This document shows, piece by piece, positions 1 through 6,887 of a DNA stretch of 16,843 nt. The first letter of the stretch is position 1; every line of letters begins with the position of its first letter. The notes under the pieces were generated by a model, which saw only the letters and a program-made list of their open reading frames with translations, was not told where the DNA came from and made no database searches. The position numbers and the translations under genes are program-made. This DNA comes from an uncultured Muribaculaceae bacterium (GTDB lineage Bacteria; Bacteroidota; Bacteroidia; Bacteroidales; Muribaculaceae). The DNA is taken from the NCBI GenBank assembly GCA_902494515.1, contig CABUTS010000063.1, positions 1 through 16,843 of the forward strand, in the 5' to 3' direction.

Positions 1-815
1 GCGGCGGTGGCGGCGATGACGAGGTGGGCGTAGGCGATGCCCATGTCGAAGGGGGTGTAGTGGTTATGGGTGGCGGAGGTGAAGGTGAGGTCGTTGCCGG
101 TGAGGCTGGCGCGCCAGGGCTGGGAGTTGGCGGATGAGGGGGCGAGGCGGACTGCTTCGAGCAGGTCGCCGATGGTGGTGGCGTCGGGGCCGACGGGTGT
201 GGCGGGGTCGATGCCGGGGAAGAGGTGGGAGAAGGAGTGGCGGTGGCTTGCGCGGACTACGCGGCGCATTACGCGCTCGGAGAAGCGGCGCTGCTGTGTG
301 GCGTGGCCGATGGGCGAGACGATGCAGACTTCGCGGACGGTACTTTCGGAGCCGTCAGGGGCTTTATCGGTGGGTTCTGCGACCGAATCCTCAGCGGCGA
401 CCGAAGTCTCGGCGGCGGTGTCCATTGCTTTTTCAAAGATCGACCGGCGGAAGGTGCCTCCGAGCCAGCAGGTGTCGAGGCCGGCGGCTGTGGCGGCGAG
501 GATGATTTGTTCGAACATATAGCCGGCCTGGACCCGTTCGGCGTCGGTGTTGCCGGCGGCCATAATCAGGAACTGGCGGGCACCGTTGATGAAGCCGTAG
601 GTTCCGAGACGGCCTGAAACGTTTCCGCCGTCGATGAGGCGGATTTCGGGGATGGGGACGTCGGGGAACAGCGGTGTAAGTCGGGCGATTGCTTCCTCTA
701 TTTTGGTTATGGCGTGGATGTCGAGGCGCAGCCCGTTGAAGGTTCGCGAGGAGTGACGTTTCTCGATGGCGGCAGCCAGCGTGGCTGCGGGGAGTTTAAG
801 GGGAGTAATATCCAT
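1..815 (-). CDS. TM1586-type nitroreductase family protein (C-terminus beyond window)
   Basis: Read on the minus strand from the ATG at 815-813, an open frame of about 271 codons runs off the left edge without a stop. The N-terminus carries the nitroreductase-type FMN-site motif KRHSSRTF (residues 19-26), the middle has AGLDTCWLGG (about 111-120), and the second half has RLAPSSANSQPWR (about 223-235) and a D-x-G-x-A-x-AH segment (about 258-264). These two half-sites in one chain fit the 'putative TM nitroreductase' family, a fused double-domain flavoprotein, presumably cytoplasmic and using FMN and NAD(P)H. The substrate is unknown. Between the halves (about 131-160) lies an Ala/Ser/Glu/Asp-rich linker containing an 18-bp duplication (375-392 and 393-410) encoding ETSVAA/EDSVAE. 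The gene follows the TPR gene by about 100 bp in the same direction; a hairpin lies in that gap, so co-transcription is uncertain. Family call fairly sure, function not. Confidence 0.8.
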   Translation of the reverse strand, partial: MDITPLKLPAATLAAAIEKRHSSRTFNGLRLDIHAITKIEEAIARLTPLFPDVPIPEIRLIDGGNVSGRLGTYGFINGARQFLIMAAGNTDAERVQAGYMFEQIILAATAAGLDTCWLGGTFRRSIFEKAMDTAAETSVAAEDSVAEPTDKAPDGSESTVREVCIVSPIGHATQQRRFSERVMRRVVRASHRHSFSHLFPGIDPATPVGPDATTIGDLLEAVRLAPSSANSQPWRASLTGNDLTFTSATHNHYTPFDMGIAYAHLVIAATA

Positions 816-860
816 TGCGGAGTTGGCGCGGGCCCTGAGCCCGGAAATATATGCGAAATT

Positions 861-890
861 CCTCTCCGGAGCTTATAAACTACGGAGAGG
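861..890 (-). terminator. Hairpin between TPR gene and nitroreductase gene, possible terminator
   Basis: Perfect 8-bp arms, CCTCTCCG (861-868) and CGGAGAGG (883-890), flank a 14-nt loop. It lies 28 nt past the stop of the minus-strand TPR gene. In the direction of transcription it is followed by AATTTCGC, a poor T-tract, so it may be a weak terminator or an mRNA-stabilising/attenuating hairpin rather than a full stop. Confidence 0.4.
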
Positions 891-917
891 AAGTATAGGG
901 GATTTCAGGGAGAGAGG

Positions 918-2567
918 TTATTCAGCCTTGGGAGCGAGGGTCTCGAGGTAAGCCTTCAGCTCGGGGGAGGGCTGGATCTGGTAGAAACGCTCGAACATCT
1001 TGCGGGCGTTGTCGATGTCGTGGTTGGTCACGTAGTAGTTGCCGAGGCGGCCGAGAACCTGCACGTAGATAGCCTTGCGGGATTCGAGGTTGTCGGGGTC
1101 GGAGTCGAGGGCTGCGAGAGTAGCGAGGTCGGCTTCGGCTACAGCCTGGTCGATTTCGCCGTTCTTGTTAGTCATGAGGATGCGGGTGTAGTTGTTGAGC
1201 ACCAGAGGGTGATCGGGGATAACCTCGCGGACCTTGGTGATGGTGGTGAGGGCCTTGTCGGAGTTAGCCTTCCAGTTCTCATCCTGTACAGCCTGCTGCG
1301 AAGCGCTCAGGGCGTTGTAGCGGAGGGCGAGGGCGAGGAGGTCGTTGGGGTCAGCTTCGGCACCCTGGAGGTCGACATACTTCTGCATGGTGTCGGCAGC
1401 ATCCTGGAAGCGGGTGGCGCGGTTGTATGCACCGGAGAGGTCCTTGAGCAGGGAGGTCTTCTCGGGGTCTACTTTCACGGCGTTCTCATACATTACGCAG
1501 GCGAGGGAGTCATTGCCCATGTCGCCGAGGAGTTCGGCATATTCGGTGAAGTCGTGGGAGTTGAGCTGTGCGCCGGGGTTGGCGATCAGCTTCTCGGCAG
1601 CCTGCACGGCGGGAACGGTGTCGCCCATAGCCTTGAGGTTGTAGAACTGCATACGCTCCATGTAGAAGTTACCGGGATCCTGGGCGAGAATGTCGGAAGC
1701 GAGCTTGTAGCTCTCGGGGTAACGCTTTGCGAAGAAGAGCAGACCGGCCAGACGCTGTTTGTCCTTCTGGAAGGAGTTGGGGTTCTGGATGTAAGCCTCA
1801 TACTGCTTTGCGGCGTTTGTCAGCTGGTTTGCGTCGTAGAGTTTCTCGGCGAGTTCGCGCTGCACGAGAGCTGATTCGGGCTGGTAGCCGAGGAGCTCGC
1901 GGAGCTTGTCGAGGGCGGCCTTCTGGTTAACCTGAAAGATCACGCGGGCATACTTAACGTATGCTTCGGGGTGAGCGTCCTTGGCGTTCTTGGATTCGTG
2001 GTCGAAGGTAGCGGCCATTTCATACATACCGGCGGATTCGCCTACATTCTTGGCGCCGGCGAGGATGTCGCCTTCAAGGATGAAGGGGGCAGGAGCGGTG
2101 TTCTTGGCCTGCTTCTTGATGTCGGCGAGCCACTTTTCAATCTCCTTGGTGTAGGCCACGGGGTTGGCCTGGAAGTAAGCGCGGGGGATTTCAGTCAGGA
2201 TGTCGAAGTCCTTCTTGGCGAACTTCTTGGCGTCCTTGAAATACTTTTCAGCGGTCTTGGCGTCGCCGTCGCGGAGGGCGAGGGTGCCGAGGCCCACGTA
2301 GTTGTAGCCGTTTTCGGGATTGGCAGCCATACCGGCGTCGAACATCTTCTTGGCGGTAGCTTTGTCGCCTTTCTGGAGAGCGATCTGGCCGAGGTAGTAG
2401 TAGGCCACGGCCTTGTCGGTTTCGGGCTGGTTGAGGGTGTTGTTGAGGATGATTTCAGCTTCCTCGGGCTGGTCGGCGCGGAAATACTCCACACCGTCGA
2501 CATAACCTTCGGCAGCCACCGTCAGAGCGGAGCCTAAGAGCAATGAAAACAGGAATTTGAGTTTCAT
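918..2567 (-). CDS. Secreted tetratricopeptide-repeat (TPR) protein
   Basis: 549 residues. The N-terminus is a signal peptide (MKLKF, a hydrophobic stretch, then VAAEG near residue 20) with no lipobox cysteine, so a soluble periplasmic protein is expected. The remainder is a helical TPR array: the clearest units run at about residues 53-85 (AYYYLGQIALQKGDKATAKK and following) and 87-118 (YNYVGLGTLALRDGDAKTAE and following), with degenerate units through the middle and a last one near 505-540 (LGNYYVTNHDIDNARKMFERF). No catalytic domain is visible; TPRs typically serve as protein-protein scaffolds. It lies 80 bp downstream of the PstS-like lipoprotein gene on the same strand and is probably co-transcribed with it. 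As I recall, this pair accompanies TonB/ExbB/ExbD energiser genes in many Bacteroidetes, which would suggest a role at the cell envelope; that link is inference here. Confidence 0.88.
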   Translation of the reverse strand: MKLKFLFSLLLGSALTVAAEGYVDGVEYFRADQPEEAEIILNNTLNQPETDKAVAYYYLGQIALQKGDKATAKKMFDAGMAANPENGYNYVGLGTLALRDGDAKTAEKYFKDAKKFAKKDFDILTEIPRAYFQANPVAYTKEIEKWLADIKKQAKNTAPAPFILEGDILAGAKNVGESAGMYEMAATFDHESKNAKDAHPEAYVKYARVIFQVNQKAALDKLRELLGYQPESALVQRELAEKLYDANQLTNAAKQYEAYIQNPNSFQKDKQRLAGLLFFAKRYPESYKLASDILAQDPGNFYMERMQFYNLKAMGDTVPAVQAAEKLIANPGAQLNSHDFTEYAELLGDMGNDSLACVMYENAVKVDPEKTSLLKDLSGAYNRATRFQDAADTMQKYVDLQGAEADPNDLLALALRYNALSASQQAVQDENWKANSDKALTTITKVREVIPDHPLVLNNYTRILMTNKNGEIDQAVAEADLATLAALDSDPDNLESRKAIYVQVLGRLGNYYVTNHDIDNARKMFERFYQIQPSPELKAYLETLAPKAE

Positions 2568-2609
2568 GAAGTTCAGATATTTAAAGCGATTTTACTTATT
2601 TCCGGGTTG

Positions 2610-2634
2610 CAAGTCTGCGATAACTGAAGACTTG
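2610..2634 (-). repeat. Inverted repeat between PstS-like and TPR genes
   Basis: CAAGTCT (2610-2616) and AGACTTG (2628-2634) are perfect 7-bp arms around an 11-nt spacer in the 80-bp gap between the two minus-strand genes. There is no T-tract after it in the transcribed direction, so an mRNA-processing or translation-tuning hairpin is more likely than termination. Confidence 0.4.
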
Positions 2635-2647
2635 AGGTTTAAGGTTT

Positions 2648-3643
2648 TTATTCGATTTCGACCTGACGGTGGGAAACCAGAGCCGGCAGCACGCCGGTGG
2701 TCTGGATGAGTTTCTGCCCCTGGAAGGAGGTTACGAAAGCAAAGAAACCGTTGGCCAGGCTGCCGGCAGCGCCGGTGTTGACCATGTAGATCGAGCGGAA
2801 CAGGGGGTATGAACCGTCGAAAATATAGGCCTGATAGGGGGCTACGGCCACGAGCGAGTTGTTCCTGCGAATCGGGAGCACCTTCACGTCGGACACGAAC
2901 TCCGTGGTGGTGGTGTCGTCGACCTCGAGCGACTTGAACTTCTCCTCGGTGGAGAGGTCGGCGGTCTTGAGGTCGGTAGAAATCCAGCTTACGCCTACCA
3001 GACCGATGGCGTTGCGGCGCTTCTTGACGGCGTCGAACACGGCGGGGATGGTGTTGGCCGAAACCACGTTGTCGGGGAACTTGCGGCCGTTCATCAGCGA
3101 GTCCGACATATACTTCACGATGCTGGAACCCGAGTGGTCGAAGATCACCTCGATGTTGCCGAGCTTGGTGGGGGAGAGCTCGTCCCATCGCTTGACGTCG
3201 CCGGTCAGGATCTCCTGCAGTTCCTTGATCGATAGGTTCTCGATAGGATTCTCGGGGTTGACGATCACGGCGATGGCGTCGACGGCGATCTGCTTCACCT
3301 TGGGGATGCGCTTGCGCTCGCGGAGGTATTTCATCTGTTCCTTGGTGAGCTCATGGGTGAGCACCGCCAGACGGGCGTTGCCGAGGACCACGGAGTCCGT
3401 GGCGGCCTTGTCGTCGGTGTAAAACGACAGAACCGAAGCGTGGGGATAGCAGAACTCAAACACTTCGATTTCCTCTTCCATGATATTCTCGAAGGAGGCG
3501 TCGCAGGCGAGCACAACGGTTCCGGAGGTGGAGGTGTTGCCCGTCGGGGCCTTCTTCTTGCCACCTTTGGCATTGCACGCGCCGAACAGCGAGGCTGCCA
3601 GGATGAGCAGTGCGGGGACGAAAATGAAATACAGTTTCTTCAT
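2648..3643 (-). CDS. PstS-like substrate-binding lipoprotein (type 2 periplasmic binding fold)
   Basis: 331 residues. The signal peptide ends in a lipobox (LFGAC, Cys23), followed by a Gly/Lys/Thr/Ser-rich linker, so it should be a lipoprotein. The body resembles PstS phosphate-binding proteins: VDAIAVIVNPENP (about 121-133), LSIKELQEILTGDVKRWDEL (137-156), an anion-loop-like DHSGSS (169-174), and a late YPLFRSIYM segment. No ABC permease or ATPase gene is nearby, so ordinary phosphate uptake is not indicated. I recall this protein type next to ExbB/ExbD/TonB and TPR genes in Bacteroidetes, where its ligand is not established. The next gene downstream is that TPR protein. A promoter-like TAACTTTG sits only 5 nt before the ATG, predicting a leaderless or nearly leaderless mRNA. 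Start choice is fixed by the signal peptide. Confidence 0.85.
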   Translation of the reverse strand: MKKLYFIFVPALLILAASLFGACNAKGGKKKAPTGNTSTSGTVVLACDASFENIMEEEIEVFEFCYPHASVLSFYTDDKAATDSVVLGNARLAVLTHELTKEQMKYLRERKRIPKVKQIAVDAIAVIVNPENPIENLSIKELQEILTGDVKRWDELSPTKLGNIEVIFDHSGSSIVKYMSDSLMNGRKFPDNVVSANTIPAVFDAVKKRRNAIGLVGVSWISTDLKTADLSTEEKFKSLEVDDTTTTEFVSDVKVLPIRRNNSLVAVAPYQAYIFDGSYPLFRSIYMVNTGAAGSLANGFFAFVTSFQGQKLIQTTGVLPALVSHRQVEIE

Positions 3644-3648
3644 TTCTG

Positions 3649-3682
3649 CAAAGTTACATTATTTTTTCAATTTCCGCGCAAA
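3649..3682 (-). promoter_or_regulatory. Bacteroidetes-type promoter of PstS-like/TPR genes
   Basis: On the minus strand, TAACTTTG (3656-3649) matches the -7 consensus TAnnTTTG exactly. A TTTG (3682-3679) lies 22 bp upstream, slightly more than the usual 19-21 bp. The -7 box ends 5 nt before the ATG, so transcription would start at or within about 3 nt of the start codon. Confidence 0.6.
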
Positions 3683-3710
3683 AAAGGGACTAAAAATACG
3701 TTAATACCCA

Positions 3711-3731
3711 CCGGTTCTGATGGCGAACCGG
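3711..3731 (-). terminator. Hairpin downstream of the 76-residue membrane protein gene
   Basis: Perfect 7-bp arms CCGGTTC (3711-3717) and GAACCGG (3725-3731) with a 7-nt loop, 49 nt past the stop of the minus-strand small gene. T-rich runs follow in the transcribed direction but only after about 10 nt. It could end the small gene's transcript before the separate PstS-like promoter. Confidence 0.35.
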
Positions 3732-3779
3732 CAGGAAATGTGCCGAAAAGGTGAAAAAAGTATCGGTCTCAACGAAAAA

Positions 3780-4010
3780 TCAGAACGCGGAGTCGATGCC
3801 GCGGAACTGCCGGTAGGCTCTCCAGATGCCGTAAACTACGAAGAGGATGCCGCCGCCCCAGCGGAGCCACTGCCAGATGCCGGGACCCCAGTCGAAGAAG
3901 TTGATGAGCAGGAGCACGCCCATGCCTACATATATTATAATCATGAAGATTCCGAAAACCACACGCATGGTTGAGGCTACGGAGGGTTTGTTGTCTTGTT
4001 CGGTTGGCAT
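3780..4010 (-). CDS. Small two-helix inner-membrane protein
   Basis: 76 residues: a short polar N-terminus (MPTEQDNKPSVAS), a first hydrophobic helix at about 17-38 (VVFGIFMIIIYVGMG and following), a Trp-rich turn (DWGPGIWQWLRW), a second helix at about 48-62 (GGILFVVYGIWRAY), and a basic C-terminal tail (RQFRG). No signal peptide cleavage site; an integral membrane protein is expected. I do not recognise a functional domain. Small proteins of this shape sit near ExbB/ExbD and PstS-like genes in some Bacteroidetes as I recall, and here it precedes the PstS-like gene by 136 bp on the same strand. That gap contains both a hairpin and a promoter, so it may be a separate transcript. The overlapping plus-strand frame is low complexity and was discarded. 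Confidence 0.75.
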   Translation of the reverse strand: MPTEQDNKPSVASTMRVVFGIFMIIIYVGMGVLLLINFFDWGPGIWQWLRWGGGILFVVYGIWRAYRQFRGIDSAF

Positions 4011-4052
4011 AATTGTAAGTTTTAAAATCTATAAAACTTTAACATTTCTCGG

Positions 4053-4171
4053 TGACGAAAGTTCGCCGGCTGCATTGACGAAAGACCGCCATTTGCAGAT
4101 TTCCCATCGGCGGCGGTCCGCCATTTGCAGATTTCGCGTTGACGAAAGTCCGCCATCGGGAGATTTGACTT
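4053..4171. repeat. 32-bp imperfect tandem repeat (3 copies plus a 23-bp partial copy)
   Basis: Units at 4076-4107, 4108-4139 and 4140-4171 have an exact 32-bp period, preceded by a shorter copy at 4053-4075. Units begin TGACGAAAG (4053, 4076, 4140; diverged at 4108). The core CCGCCATTTGCAGATTTC is identical at 4086-4103 and 4118-4135 and diverged at 4150-4166. The period is not a multiple of three, which argues against coding. The block lies in the divergent intergenic region 4011-4392, within the predicted leader of the minus-strand small membrane protein gene. Confidence 0.75.
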
Positions 4172-4182
4172 CGAATTCTCCT

Positions 4183-4213
4183 CAAAATTAATCATAATAT
4201 TTGACTTCGCAAT
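4183..4213 (-). promoter_or_regulatory. Possible minus-strand promoter reading through the 32-bp repeats
   Basis: On the minus strand TAATTTTG (4190-4183) matches TAnnTTTG, and ATTG (4213-4210) stands 19 bp upstream as the -33 element. Transcription would begin near 4179 and give a leader of about 170 nt, containing the 32-bp repeats, ahead of the small membrane protein gene. No closer promoter with correct spacing was found. Confidence 0.4.
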
Positions 4214-4287
4214 CAGGCCGACGTTTAATTTAAATTTCGTTAACACAGTGGCGGCGAATTTCGGATGCAAAGCCAGCCGGCCTGTTG

Positions 4288-4319
4288 CGGGAAGGGGCAG
4301 CGGCCGCGGGTTCTTCCCG
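4288..4319. repeat. GC-rich inverted repeat in the divergent intergenic region
   Basis: CGGGAAG (4288-4294) and CTTCCCG (4313-4319) are perfect 7-bp arms around an 18-nt GC-rich spacer that contains the palindrome GCGGCCGC. It sits about 20 bp upstream of the GH95-like gene's -33 element. An operator or a structural hairpin are both possible. Confidence 0.35.
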
Positions 4320-4338
4320 GGGGTGTGGATAATTTTGT

Positions 4339-4369
4339 TTTGAATATTTTGATTTTTGTTGTAAATTTG
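4339..4369 (+). promoter_or_regulatory. Bacteroidetes-type promoter of the GH95-like gene
   Basis: TTTG (4339-4342), a 19-bp gap, then TAAATTTG (4362-4369) match the -33/-7 consensus closely. Transcription would start near 4373, giving a leader of about 20 nt to the ATG at 4393 or about 35 nt to the ATG at 4408. Confidence 0.65.
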
Positions 4370-4392
4370 TAGCTTGTTCGCATACAAATACC

Positions 4393-6762
4393 ATGAAACC
4401 TTCTGAAATGAAACGATTATTGCTGACCCTGACTATAGCTTCTGCCGCGGCGATTGCGGCTTCGGCTCATGAAGGTTTTTCCTATGAATATCCCGAAAGC
4501 TACGACCACTGGCAGGAAGCCTTCCTGGCGGGCAACGGCAAGACCGGCATCATGGTATTCGGCAACCCGCGCAGCGAGACCGTGGTGCTCACTTCGCGAT
4601 GGTTCAATTTCCCCGGTCGCGCGCCGAGGTCGTTCGCCAAGGTGCCGCGCGATACTGTTGAGAAAATCAGCGCTTTATGTGCTGCCGGCGAATTCAAGGC
4701 TGCCAATGATCTGGCGGTGTCGTCGTCGCAGTGGCACGACGGCGGTCAGGGCGGTCGCCATCCCGGCTATATGATCAGCATAGATATGCCCGACGGAGGC
4801 GCCCCCACGGCTTACCGCCGTACGTGCGATTTTTCGACCGGCGAGATCCGGGTGGAGTGGAGCGACAGCCTCGGCAGCTGGCGGCGCCGCTCGTTCGTGT
4901 CGCGAGTCGACGATGTCGCGGCTTTCAGCATCGCCTCAGCCGACGGCCACCCCGTGAGTTGCGCTGTCAGCCTCAGCCTGCCCGCCGGAGCCAATTTCCC
5001 CAAAGGAATGGCCGTAGCCGGGAACTCCGACGCCACATCGCTGGGAATCAGAATCAATTATGCCTCACCGTCGGATGACCAGGGCTTCGGTGGCACCGTC
5101 CGTTATGCCGTGAACGGTGGCCGCAGCGAAGTCCGGGGCGACACACTTTTTGTGGAGGGGGCCCGCGAGGTGACACTCATAGCCGGCACCGGCGTTTTCA
5201 CGGCCGACGACAACGGACTGGAGACCATCGCCCGGCGTGTCGGATTGCTACGTCCGGATTACGATGCTCTGTTCGCGGCCCACAAAGCCGTGCACGGCAG
5301 GATATTCTCGCGCGTGAATATAGATTTAGGTGCTGACGAGGCATCGCGGAGCCTTCCCAACGAGGAGCTGCTGGCCCGGCAGCGCGCGAGCGACCGCCCC
5401 GTGGCCGCCCTCTGGGAACGTATATTTGACTCCGGCCGCTATCATTACCTGTCGTCGAGCTGCGAAATCACACCGCCCGACCTGCTCGGAATATGGACCG
5501 GCGACTGCAGCGCCGGGTGGGGCGGCTACTATCACCTCGACGCCAACCTCAACCTTCAGGTTGCCGGGGGCAACATCGGCTCGATGCCGGAAGCCATGGA
5601 GGGGTATTTCCACCTCAATGAGGTCTGGGCCGACGATTTTGCCCGCAATGCCGCTGACCTGCTCGGATGCCGCGGTATGGTGGCCTGCGGCAATACTCCG
5701 GGGCTTTCGTCGGGACTGATGGCGTCAATCAATGAATTTTATCCCTATCATTACGCCACCGGCGAGGAAGCCTGGCTGCTGTATCCGTTCTGGGAGCACT
5801 ATCAGGTGACGGGCGACAAAGAGTTCCTGCGCACACGCTTGTACCCGCTGCTGAGCCGGATGGGTGAGTTCTATGAGGACTTCCTGCGCCACTGCGACAG
5901 CAATGGCAGATTTATCCTGACCGGCTCGGTGTCACCCGAGAATCGCCCCGCCAACCTGCCGGTGTCGTTGCTGAACAATTCGGCGTTCGACGTGGCCGGC
6001 GCCCGGTGGACCCTCTCCACCCTCGTGCGGGTATGCGACATCCTCGGCATCGGTCAGGGGGAAGGGGGAGAACGTGAACGCTGTGACGCAATGTACGCTT
6101 CACTCCCCGACTACCGCATCAACTCCGACGGAGCCATAGCCGAATGGGGGTGGGAAGGACTCGAAGACCAGTATGCCCACCGACATTCAAGCCATCTGAT
6201 GATGGTGTGGCCGTTCCGCGAGACCTCGCCGCGGCGTCTGCCCGAGGTTTATGCCGCCGCCGGCCGCGCGCTTGACATGCGCGACCGCCACGACTACGAA
6301 AACGCCGGACACGGCTATCTCCATGCCGCCCTCATTGCTGCCGGACTGCACAACCGCGAGTCATTCGCCGACAAGATGCACAACCTGACAGCCCGCGATT
6401 TCTATTTCAACAATCTGGCCACAGCCCATTATCCCGACCACCGGGTGTTCTGCACCGACGTATGCCACGCCGTGCCGGCGCTCATGATGGAGATGCTTGT
6501 CGGTTCCGACGACGACGGCATCTGTCTGCTTCCCGCCCTGCCCGAGGGGTTGCCGCGGGGTTCGGTATCGGGCCTTCAGACCCGCTGCGGAGCTGATATT
6601 GAGAACCTTACGTGGAACCGCGATGCCGGCAGCGTAGAGGTGACGCTCAAACCCCGTGTGTCGCGCGAAATCCTCCTGTCGGTGGGGGATTCCGAGCCCC
6701 GGACAGTAGCCCTGCAGGAAAACCGCAGCATCACCGTCAGGTTCCCGTACCCCGGTCTGTGA
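4393..6762 (+). CDS. Secreted GH95-like glycoside hydrolase (alpha-L-fucosidase/galactosidase type)
   Basis: 789 residues from the first ATG; an alternative ATG at 4408 gives a more usual signal peptide (MKRLLLTLTIASAAAIAASA) and may be the true start. The N-terminal beta-sandwich has HWQEAFLAGNGKTGIMVFG, matching the GH95 LGNGRLGAMVFG signature. The (alpha/alpha)6 barrel shows LLGIWTGD (about 369-376), the Asn-Leu-Asn pair (N385/N387), SPEN (Glu516), HRHSSHL (596-602) and CTD (Asp689), followed by LLPALP and a C-terminal sandwich. From the known Bifidobacterium AfcA mechanism, Glu is the general acid, and an Asn activated by Asp is the base; all three appear kept. The usual NLEMNYW after the Asn pair is replaced by NLQVAGGN, so the substrate may differ from fucosides. 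No SusC/SusD or sugar-utilisation neighbours are in view. Expected in the periplasm or outside the cell. Confidence 0.8.
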   Translation: MKPSEMKRLLLTLTIASAAAIAASAHEGFSYEYPESYDHWQEAFLAGNGKTGIMVFGNPRSETVVLTSRWFNFPGRAPRSFAKVPRDTVEKISALCAAGEFKAANDLAVSSSQWHDGGQGGRHPGYMISIDMPDGGAPTAYRRTCDFSTGEIRVEWSDSLGSWRRRSFVSRVDDVAAFSIASADGHPVSCAVSLSLPAGANFPKGMAVAGNSDATSLGIRINYASPSDDQGFGGTVRYAVNGGRSEVRGDTLFVEGAREVTLIAGTGVFTADDNGLETIARRVGLLRPDYDALFAAHKAVHGRIFSRVNIDLGADEASRSLPNEELLARQRASDRPVAALWERIFDSGRYHYLSSSCEITPPDLLGIWTGDCSAGWGGYYHLDANLNLQVAGGNIGSMPEAMEGYFHLNEVWADDFARNAADLLGCRGMVACGNTPGLSSGLMASINEFYPYHYATGEEAWLLYPFWEHYQVTGDKEFLRTRLYPLLSRMGEFYEDFLRHCDSNGRFILTGSVSPENRPANLPVSLLNNSAFDVAGARWTLSTLVRVCDILGIGQGEGGERERCDAMYASLPDYRINSDGAIAEWGWEGLEDQYAHRHSSHLMMVWPFRETSPRRLPEVYAAAGRALDMRDRHDYENAGHGYLHAALIAAGLHNRESFADKMHNLTARDFYFNNLATAHYPDHRVFCTDVCHAVPALMMEMLVGSDDDGICLLPALPEGLPRGSVSGLQTRCGADIENLTWNRDAGSVEVTLKPRVSREILLSVGDSEPRTVALQENRSITVRFPYPGL

Positions 6763-6821
6763 TGCCCGGTTTTCCCCGGTTTGTGATGTCTGATTTTCCC
6801 CGGCCTGTGATGCCGGATTGT
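6750..6821. repeat. 24-bp tandem repeat, three copies, overlapping the GH95-like stop codon
   Basis: Units 6750-6773, 6774-6797 and 6798-6821 each begin CCCCGG, continue with a TGTGATG core and end with a T-rich stretch. A degenerate fourth piece ends at about 6840. The first unit includes the last codons and TGA (6760-6762) of the glycosidase gene. The period (24) is a multiple of three, but translation of the plus strand stops in the first unit. The block ends next to the rarA promoter. Confidence 0.75.
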
Positions 6822-6836
6822 CAGATGTTGCCGGAT

Positions 6837-6867
6837 TTTCAAATGTGCGGGAAATTTCGTAACTTTG
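6837..6867 (+). promoter_or_regulatory. Promoter of rarA
   Basis: TAACTTTG (6860-6867) is an exact -7 match; TTTC (6837-6840) lies 19 bp upstream as an imperfect -33. The predicted leader to the ATG at 6888 is about 16 nt. Confidence 0.6.
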
Positions 6868-6887
6868 CAACCTAAAAACGGAATTAT

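Noticed and set aside
1020..1874. 284-codon open frame on the plus strand
   Set aside because: Antisense to the TPR gene; Val/Gly/Glu-rich low-complexity translation with no family features.
2648..3643. Classical phosphate-uptake PstS
   Set aside because: No pstC, pstA, pstB or phoU genes nearby, and the neighbours are a TPR protein and a small membrane protein; only the fold can be supported.
4022..4387. 121-codon minus-strand frame across the divergent intergenic region
   Set aside because: It runs through 32-bp repeats whose period breaks the frame, overlaps both promoters, and gives no recognisable protein.
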